From Bordetella parapertussis (GTDB lineage Bacteria > Pseudomonadota > Gammaproteobacteria > Burkholderiales > SG8-41), in assembly GCA_945863085.1 (NCBI GenBank), contig CAMBCD010000061.1, positions 1-11,420 on the forward strand: a stretch of 11,420 nt of DNA, read 5' to 3'. The position numbers and the translations under genes were made by a program. Shown here piece after piece: positions 6,969 through 11,420 of the stretch. Position 1 is the stretch's first letter. Each line of letters starts with the position of its first letter. The notes beneath the pieces are model-generated. The model was not told the origin of the DNA. It made no database searches and saw only the letters and a list, made by a program, of their open reading frames with translations.

Positions 6969-8120
6969 TCAGGACGGCAGGTTGAGCACGTACTTGGCGA
7001 GAATGTTGCGCTGGATTTCGTTGGAACCACCGTAGATCGTGCCCGGCCGCGAGTTATAAAAGGGAGACAGCACGTCGATGCTGGCCCCGCCCATGGCCAC
7101 TTCGCCGTCGATCGCGCCGTAGTCCCCTGCGGCTTCGATCAGCAGTTCGGACAGGCGCTGGTAGGTTTCCATCGACCACACCTTGAGCATCGATACATCC
7201 TGCCCCAGCGCTTCGCCGCGGCGCGCGCGCTCGACATAACGCCCGTACAGCGACCCGAGGTCGGCCAGGTCGAGTTTCAGCTGGGTCAGCCGCTCGGCAA
7301 ATGCGGCGTCATTGATCAGGCCGCGCGCCTCGGCCAGCGCTTCGAGTTTTTCCAGCGCCTGCAGCGGCCGCCGCGGGCTGCCGATATTGAGCCGCTCGAA
7401 ACCGAGCAGGCCCTTGGCAATGGTCCAGCCCTTGTGCAGCTCGCCGACCAGGTTCTTTTTCGGCGTGCGCACATTGTCGAAAAACACCTGGCAGAACTCT
7501 TCGTGGCCGGCAATGTTGCGGATGGTGCGCAGCGTGATGCCCGGGGTTTTCATGTCGACCAGCAGGAAGCTGATGCCTTCCTGCTTTTTCTTTGCCTGCC
7601 TGTCGGTGCGCGCCAGCACATAAATATGCGTGGCGTCGTGCGCCATCGAGGTCCAGATCTTGCTGCCGTTGATGACGTAATCATCACCATCCAGCACCGC
7701 CTCGGTGCGCAGGCTGGCCAGGTCAGAACCGGCATTGGGTTCGGAGTAGCCCTGGCACCAGATTGCGTCGCCGGCGATGATTTTCGGCAGGAAATACGCG
7801 CGCTGTGCATCGTTGCCGAAACGGATCAGTGTCGGGCCGACCATGGTCAGTCCCTGGTCGGGCATGCGGCCAACGCCGGCGCGTTCGGTTTCCTCGAAAT
7901 AAATCAGCAGTTTTGACGGCGACAGTCCCATGCCGCCGTGTTCGCGCGGCCAGTTCGGCGCGATCCAGCCTTTTTTCGACAGTTTCAAGTACCAGTCGCG
8001 GCATTCATGCCAGCGCATGCGCCGCGGCAGGAAGCGGAATTCGCGCGGAAACTCGGCTTCAAAAAATGTGCGCACTTCCTTGCGAAAGGTTTCGTCGTCC
8101 ATGGCATTCCAGTCCTTCAT
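6969..8120 (-). CDS. Acyl-CoA dehydrogenase, probable catalytic subunit of a heteromeric (PimC-like) enzyme
   Basis: A FAD flavoprotein expected to introduce the alpha,beta double bond into an acyl-CoA thioester, with 383 residues. YSEPNAGSDLAS (125-136) and KIWTS (154-158) are the middle-domain FAD and substrate motifs. IYGGSNEIQRN (362-372) is the C-terminal signature, but the Glu that is catalytic in medium-chain enzymes (Y-E-G-T) is Gly here. E242 in GFERLN sits where long-chain and isovaleryl-CoA dehydrogenases carry their base, so it is the likely catalytic residue. The usual Q-x-x-G-G-x-G FAD loop is missing. ATG 8120 is chosen because it overlaps the upstream gene's stop as ATGA and has GGGAGG 4 nt upstream; the frame runs further upstream, but that part is antisense-like arginine-rich sequence. 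Overall layout resembles the pimeloyl-CoA dehydrogenase large subunit. The substrate is unknown. Confidence 0.9.
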   Translation of the reverse strand: MKDWNAMDDETFRKEVRTFFEAEFPREFRFLPRRMRWHECRDWYLKLSKKGWIAPNWPREHGGMGLSPSKLLIYFEETERAGVGRMPDQGLTMVGPTLIRFGNDAQRAYFLPKIIAGDAIWCQGYSEPNAGSDLASLRTEAVLDGDDYVINGSKIWTSMAHDATHIYVLARTDRQAKKKQEGISFLLVDMKTPGITLRTIRNIAGHEEFCQVFFDNVRTPKKNLVGELHKGWTIAKGLLGFERLNIGSPRRPLQALEKLEALAEARGLINDAAFAERLTQLKLDLADLGSLYGRYVERARRGEALGQDVSMLKVWSMETYQRLSELLIEAAGDYGAIDGEVAMGGASIDVLSPFYNSRPGTIYGGSNEIQRNILAKYVLNLPS

Positions 8121-9262
8121 GCGGCCTCCCGGGTGGTTTGCGCGGCCAGCCGGGCATAACGCATGCGGTGGGCGCGGCCGTTGCCCAGCCACGCCGACAA
8201 GGTCATCGCCCGCTTCACGTACAAACCGACGTCGCAGTCTTCGGTGAAGCCGATCGCGCCGTGGAACTGGATCGCCGCACGGGTAATCGCCAGCGCGGCT
8301 TCGGCGCAACGCGACTTGGCGCGACTGGCGTGCAGCGCGCGCGTGTTGTCGTCGGGGCTCGCATCGAGTTGCGTCACCACCTCGCGCAGCACCGCGTCGG
8401 CCAGCTCCTGCTGGATGTAGAGATCGACGGCGCGATGCTGCAGTGCCTGGAAGCTGCCGATGGCCTTGCCGAACTGCACCCGCGTTTTCATGTACTCGAG
8501 GCTCATCTCGTGCGCAGATTTCATCACGCCGACCAGCTCCGCCGAAGCGATAGCCGCCGCATGGTCCAGTGCGCGGGCCAGTGCACCGCGCGCCGCCTTG
8601 CCGGAGGCCAGCACCTGGTCACGCGGCACCGTCACATCCTTCAGAGTCACCGTGCCGTAACTGCGGCCGTCGGCGAGGGGAATCAATCCCGTGTCGCAAC
8701 CGGCGGCATCGCGCGGAATCCACAGCAGCTGAAGTTCGCCGGCGGCCTCTGCACTGACGATGTAACCGTCAGCACCGACAGCGCCGATCACGAATTGTTT
8801 TTGTCCGTTGACGCGGAAACCGCCTTCAAACGGTGTCGCCGTGGTCGCAATCCGGGCGGCAGCGACATCGTCAGCCTGTTCGTGACAGGCGACGACCGGC
8901 ACACGGTCACCGTTAACGAGGCCGCTGAGCAATTCATTACGCAGCGGCGTGTCGGCAGCATATTCCAGCGCACGCGCCGCCAGCACGGCAACGGCGGTAT
9001 AGGGCTCCGGCGTCAGCGCGCGGCCGAGACCTTCGGCGACGATCGCCGCTTCGGCCAGGCCCAGTCCGAGGCCGCCGCAGGATTCCGGGGCCAGCACGCC
9101 GAGCCAGCCCAGTTCGGCCAGTTGCTGCCACTGCACGCGATCGAATTCGGCATGGGTTTGCGCCAGCGCGCGCACCCGCGGCAGGTCCGCCCCGCGTTTT
9201 ACAAAATCGCCGACGCTTTGCGCAAGCAGCGCGGCGTGGCTGTTGTCATCAGCTGCGTTCAT
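8117..9262 (-). CDS. Acyl-CoA dehydrogenase-like partner subunit (PimD-like), probably non-catalytic
   Basis: A 381-residue member of the acyl-CoA dehydrogenase fold, encoded directly before and overlapping the catalytic-type subunit by 4 nt. The C-terminal domain keeps RVQFGKAIGSFQALQHRAVD (261-280) and the FAD loop IQFHGAIGFTED (331-342). It lacks the middle-domain S-E-P-x-x-G-S-D motif (ACHEQADD stands there, about 125-132), lacks Y-x-G-S-x-E-I-Q-R (WLGNGRAHRMR at about 358-368), and has D233 where the partner has its candidate catalytic Glu. This suggests a structural or FAD-completing subunit. ATG 9262 is chosen: it gives a normal N-terminus 23 nt after the pit stop, whereas the open frame beyond it lies antisense-like within pit. 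The ribosome site is weak (GGGAA). The substrate is unidentified. Confidence 0.88.
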   Translation of the reverse strand: MNAADDNSHAALLAQSVGDFVKRGADLPRVRALAQTHAEFDRVQWQQLAELGWLGVLAPESCGGLGLGLAEAAIVAEGLGRALTPEPYTAVAVLAARALEYAADTPLRNELLSGLVNGDRVPVVACHEQADDVAAARIATTATPFEGGFRVNGQKQFVIGAVGADGYIVSAEAAGELQLLWIPRDAAGCDTGLIPLADGRSYGTVTLKDVTVPRDQVLASGKAARGALARALDHAAAIASAELVGVMKSAHEMSLEYMKTRVQFGKAIGSFQALQHRAVDLYIQQELADAVLREVVTQLDASPDDNTRALHASRAKSRCAEAALAITRAAIQFHGAIGFTEDCDVGLYVKRAMTLSAWLGNGRAHRMRYARLAAQTTREAA

Positions 9263-9285
9263 TGTTGCGGGTTCCCATGTTGTGC

Positions 9286-10296
9286 TCAGGAGAACAGGCT
9301 GAAGCTCGCCCACCACGCGATTGCCGCCATGGTCGCCGCGCAGGGTATGGTCAGGATCCACGCCAGCACGATGTTGCCGGCGACACCCCAGCGCACCGCG
9401 GACGCGGATTGCGCGGAACCGACACCGACGATGGAGCCGGTGATGGTATGCGTGGTGGAAACCGGAATGCCCAGTCCGGTGGCAAGGAACAGCGTCATCG
9501 CACCGCCGGTTTCCGCGCAAAAGCCGCCCACCGGTTTCAGCTTGGTGATTTTCTGGCCCATGGTCCTGACAATGCGCCAGCCGCCGAACATGGTGCCCAG
9601 CGAAATCGTCACGTAACAGGAAATGACCACCCACATCGGTATCGGATCCTTGGGCCCCGTCAGGCCCGCGGCGATCAGCAGCATGACGATGATGCCCATG
9701 GTTTTCTGCGCGTCGTTGCCGCCGTGGCCCAGGCTGTAGGCTGCCGCCGATATCAATTGCAGGCGCCGGAACCAGCGGTCGACCTTCGCCGGCGTGGTGC
9801 GCCGGCAGATCCATGACACTGCAACCATCAGCAGCCCCGCCAGCAGGAAACCCAGTGTTGGCGAAATCACGATGAACAGCAATATTTTGTAGATACCGGC
9901 GCTCTGCAGCGCCCAGAAACCGCTTTTGGCCACCGCCGCACCGATCAGGCCGCCGATCAGCGCATGCGAGGAACTCGATGGCAGTCCGTAATACCAGGTG
10001 ATGATGTTCCAGGCGATGGCGCCCACCAGTGCGCCGAACACGATGTGGTGATCAATCACCGAACCATCGATGATGCCCTGGCCGACCGTAGTGGCCACTT
10101 TCAGCTGGAACACGAACAAGGCGGCGAAATTGAAAAACGCCGCCCACATCACCGCCTGATAGGGTTTCAGCACGCGTGTCGAGACCACGGTGGCGATGGA
10201 ATTCGCGGCGTCGTGAAAGCCGTTCATGAAGTCGAACGCCAGTGCGACGACCACCAGTAGCACGACGACGCCGAGGCTGATGCTGCCCGTATCCAT
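9286..10296 (-). CDS. pit: PiT family inorganic phosphate transporter
   Basis: An inner-membrane low-affinity phosphate (or metal-phosphate) symporter with 336 residues and about ten hydrophobic segments. Both halves carry the PiT signature: DFMNGFHDAANS at 22-33 and GHGGNDAQKT at 190-199. Each is followed by its serine-rich loop, GLPSSSSHALIGG at 104-116 and IPVSTTHTITG at 277-287. ATG 10296 is chosen because it begins just after the DUF47 stop (TAG 10298-10300, 1-nt gap). The frame is open 15 codons further up, but that would overlap the DUF47 gene. No ribosome site is evident, which suggests coupling. It is shorter than the E. coli PitA type (about 500) and matches the compact DUF47-linked class. 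A 23-nt gap separates it from the dehydrogenase pair, so read-through into those genes is likely. Confidence 0.95.
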   Translation of the reverse strand: MDTGSISLGVVVLLVVVALAFDFMNGFHDAANSIATVVSTRVLKPYQAVMWAAFFNFAALFVFQLKVATTVGQGIIDGSVIDHHIVFGALVGAIAWNIITWYYGLPSSSSHALIGGLIGAAVAKSGFWALQSAGIYKILLFIVISPTLGFLLAGLLMVAVSWICRRTTPAKVDRWFRRLQLISAAAYSLGHGGNDAQKTMGIIVMLLIAAGLTGPKDPIPMWVVISCYVTISLGTMFGGWRIVRTMGQKITKLKPVGGFCAETGGAMTLFLATGLGIPVSTTHTITGSIVGVGSAQSASAVRWGVAGNIVLAWILTIPCAATMAAIAWWASFSLFS

Positions 10297-10297
10297 G

Positions 10298-10933
10298 CTA
10301 ACCGTGCTCGAGCACGATGCTTTCGACGATGTTCGCCACATCCTCGCAGCGGTCGGTGATTTCCTCGAGCAGCATGTACACGGAGCGCAGCTTGAACACC
10401 TGCTTCAGGTCGGTTTCATCACGGAACAGCCGCGACATGGCAGAACGCATCACGCGATCGGCATCGGACTCGAGGCGGTCGATTTCTTCGCAGGTCTTGA
10501 GTATGGCCTGGGGTTCGCTGAGGTTGGACAACAGGCCGACGGCGGTTTTCACCCGCTCGCAGGTCATGTGGCAGATCTGTGCCAGCCGCTCGGCCTCCGG
10601 CGTCACGCGCTGGATGTCGTACAGCAGCAGGGATTCGGCGACGTCCTGGATCAGATCGAGGATGTCATCCATCCGCGTGATCAGCTGGTGGATCTGGTCG
10701 CGATCGATCGGCGTGATGAACGTGCTGTGCAGTACCAGCAGCGTGTCGTGGGTGATCTTGTCGGCGGCACGCTCGGCATCGTCAATGCGCCGGGTGTAGG
10801 CCTCGGCCTGCGACAGATTTCCCATCAGCCCGACCAGTTCCTGGCTGCCTTCGACGATGCGCAGCGCATGGGCGTTAAAAAAGTCGAAAAAGCGACCCTC
10901 GCGCGGCATCAATTTGGAAAATAAAGTGGCCAT
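10298..10933 (-). CDS. DUF47 / PhoU-like accessory protein of the PiT transporter
   Basis: A 211-residue, all-helical, charged cytoplasmic protein. Acidic repeats typical of PhoU/DUF47 helical bundles, thought to bind metal, are visible: IDDAERAAD at 50-58, TRMDDILDLIQD at 86-97, EIDRLESDADR at 150-160 and EEITDRCEDVANIVE at 190-204. It has no membrane segment. The pairing with pit directly downstream (1 nt between genes) is a widespread arrangement, and in Sinorhizobium the orfA-pit pair is a low-affinity phosphate system, so a role in regulating PiT is likely. ATG 10933 gives the usual M-x-x-L-F-S-K-L-M-P-R-E start. It is first in the four-gene unit, so the promoter must lie in 10934-11100. 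No clear Pho box was found there. Confidence 0.92.
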   Translation of the reverse strand: MATLFSKLMPREGRFFDFFNAHALRIVEGSQELVGLMGNLSQAEAYTRRIDDAERAADKITHDTLLVLHSTFITPIDRDQIHQLITRMDDILDLIQDVAESLLLYDIQRVTPEAERLAQICHMTCERVKTAVGLLSNLSEPQAILKTCEEIDRLESDADRVMRSAMSRLFRDETDLKQVFKLRSVYMLLEEITDRCEDVANIVESIVLEHG

Positions 10934-10962
10934 GTTGGTCTGCGCTTTTTAGCGTTGATCTG

Positions 10963-10978
10963 CAGTGAACGGTAACTG
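10963..10978. promoter_or_regulatory. Imperfect 16-bp palindrome upstream of DUF47-pit
   Basis: CAGTGAACGGTAACTG is a near-palindrome (6 of 8 positions pair, outer CAGT/ACTG perfect) about 30-45 nt upstream of the DUF47 start codon, next to an A/T-rich run at 10979-11002. This is a plausible regulator site near the operon promoter. It does not match the Pho box half-site CTGTCAT well, and I cannot name a regulator. Confidence 0.25.
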
Positions 10979-11107
10979 ATTGTTTTTGTTTGATTTTTAT
11001 TCTGACGTTGCGCGACGGTCGCTGCCTGCCGCCACCGCGCATGCGCAGCTTACAGAATTACCGCTCCGCGGGCCACGCGCGTCCGCAGCATGCGGACCCG
11101 CTGCGCA

Positions 11108-11136
11108 TTGCGGCAGAGGGCGCATTCCGCTACAGT
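11108..11136 (+). promoter_or_regulatory. Candidate sigma-70 promoter of the GDT1-family gene
   Basis: TTGCGG (11108-11113) and TACAGT (11131-11136) are separated by exactly 17 nt; the -10 matches 4 of 6 and the -35 3 of 6 consensus positions. Initiation about 7 nt downstream would leave a leader of roughly 20 nt before ATG 11162. The -10 lies inside the loop of an inverted repeat AGGGCGC/GCGCCCT (11117-11123 and 11139-11145), a layout compatible with an overlapping operator. Confidence 0.45.
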
Positions 11137-11161
11137 CCGCGCCCTGCACCAAGCCCTCCTT

Positions 11162-11420
11162 ATGGAAGCATTCTTAATCTCCACCGGTATCGTCGCGCTC
11201 GCCGAGATCGGCGACAAAACCCAGCTGCTGGCGCTGGTGCTGGCCGCGCGCTTCAAAAAACCGTGGCCGATCATTGCCGGCATCCTCGTCGCGACACTGG
11301 CCAATCACGCCCTCGCCGGCACTGTCGGTGCCTGGGGCGCGGCCCTGCTCGGTGCCGATGCGCTGCGCTGGATCCTCGGCCTGTCGTTTCTCGGCATGGC
11401 GGTGTGGATGCTGATTCCCG
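11162..11420 (+). CDS. GDT1 / UPF0016 (TMEM165-like) cation transporter, N-terminal fragment
   Basis: The frame starts at ATG 11162 and runs off the window end; 86 complete codons are visible. The diagnostic E-x-G-D-K-T motif is at E15-T20 (AEIGDKTQLLAL) in the first membrane helix, where the acidic residues bind the transported cation. Helices follow at about 38-60 and 66-86, as in the first three-helix half of the family; the second half with its own motif should lie beyond the window. Known family role: Mn2+ (and Ca2+/H+) antiport, with bacterial members exporting manganese. There is no purine-rich ribosome site (CCTCCTT precedes the ATG), which fits a short-leader transcript. It is transcribed away from the DUF47-pit operon. 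Confidence 0.9.
   Translation, partial: MEAFLISTGIVALAEIGDKTQLLALVLAARFKKPWPIIAGILVATLANHALAGTVGAWGAALLGADALRWILGLSFLGMAVWMLIP

Larger units (their letters stand above)
10934..11161. other. Divergent intergenic region between DUF47-pit operon and GDT1-family gene
   Basis: This 228-nt non-coding gap holds promoters for both directions. The left third is A/T-rich, with AATAAAAAT on the minus strand as a possible -10 region for DUF47-pit but no good -35. The right part is GC-rich with a hairpin GTCCGC-(5 nt)-GCGGAC (11081-11097) and the candidate plus-strand promoter listed separately. The yybP-ykoY manganese riboswitch often found before GDT1-type genes was looked for and not seen. Confidence 0.6.

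Noticed and set aside
8121..8309. N-terminal extension of the catalytic-type acyl-CoA dehydrogenase
   Set aside because: The added residues are Arg/Pro-rich and lie over the partner gene's coding sequence. The ATGA overlap and the GGGAGG site favour the start at 8120.
7805..9616. Plus-strand open frame of 603 codons opposite the dehydrogenase pair and pit
   Set aside because: It is an antisense shadow of three well-supported genes, and its translation shows no family signature.
9263..9814. N-terminal extension of the partner acyl-CoA dehydrogenase subunit
   Set aside because: It would overlap the pit coding region by about 500 nt and has no family similarity. ATG 9262 gives the normal subunit length.
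10934..11040. Pho box controlling DUF47-pit
   Set aside because: No pair of CTGTCAT-like half-sites at 11-nt spacing is visible on either strand.
10934..11161. yybP-ykoY manganese riboswitch before the GDT1-family gene
   Set aside because: The conserved purine-rich core and paired elements of that riboswitch were not found, and the likely leader is only about 20 nt.

Overview
The window is chromosomal DNA from a GC-rich bacterium (about 60% GC, judged by eye). A complete ubiquinone-head-group operon (ubiC-ubiA-ubiD) together with ridA-recG and a DUF47-PiT pair point to Pseudomonadota, probably a beta- or gammaproteobacterium. I do not claim a genus. Nearly all genes lie on the minus strand. 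The two plus-strand genes are both cut by the window edges: a dacB-like carboxypeptidase at the left and a GDT1-family transporter at the right.

Layout, left to right. 1-327 (+) is the C-terminus of a PBP4-type D-Ala-D-Ala carboxypeptidase. 359-4052 (-) is one tight operon, read right to left: ubiC, ubiA and ubiD, with successive genes overlapping by 4 nt, then 9 nt further on a small membrane protein built from two homologous halves. 4053-4383 has no gene and is packed with hairpins; it looks like a dispersed non-coding repeat. 4384-6867 (-) is ridA followed 12 nt later by recG. 6868-6968 is a short regulatory-looking gap with a palindrome and short direct repeats. 6969-10933 (-) is a second compact unit: DUF47/PhoU-like protein, PiT phosphate transporter, then two acyl-CoA dehydrogenase-like subunits overlapping by 4 nt. 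10934-11161 is a divergent promoter region. 11162-11420 (+) is the start of a GDT1/UPF0016 cation transporter.

How the genes work together. UbiC makes 4-hydroxybenzoate from chorismate, UbiA prenylates it and UbiD decarboxylates the product, so this operon covers the first steps of ubiquinone synthesis. DUF47 and PiT form a known low-affinity phosphate uptake pair. The two acyl-CoA dehydrogenase subunits have complementary losses of cofactor and active-site motifs, so they probably form one heteromeric enzyme for an unidentified acyl-CoA. RidA (imine deaminase) and RecG (branched-DNA helicase) are housekeeping genes.

Most of the window is ordinary housekeeping sequence. The points most worth a second look are the reciprocal motif loss in the dehydrogenase pair, the ungapped internal duplication in the ubi-linked membrane protein, and the hairpin array between recG and ubiC. 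I see no CRISPR array, tRNA, rRNA, transposase, phage gene or defence system.
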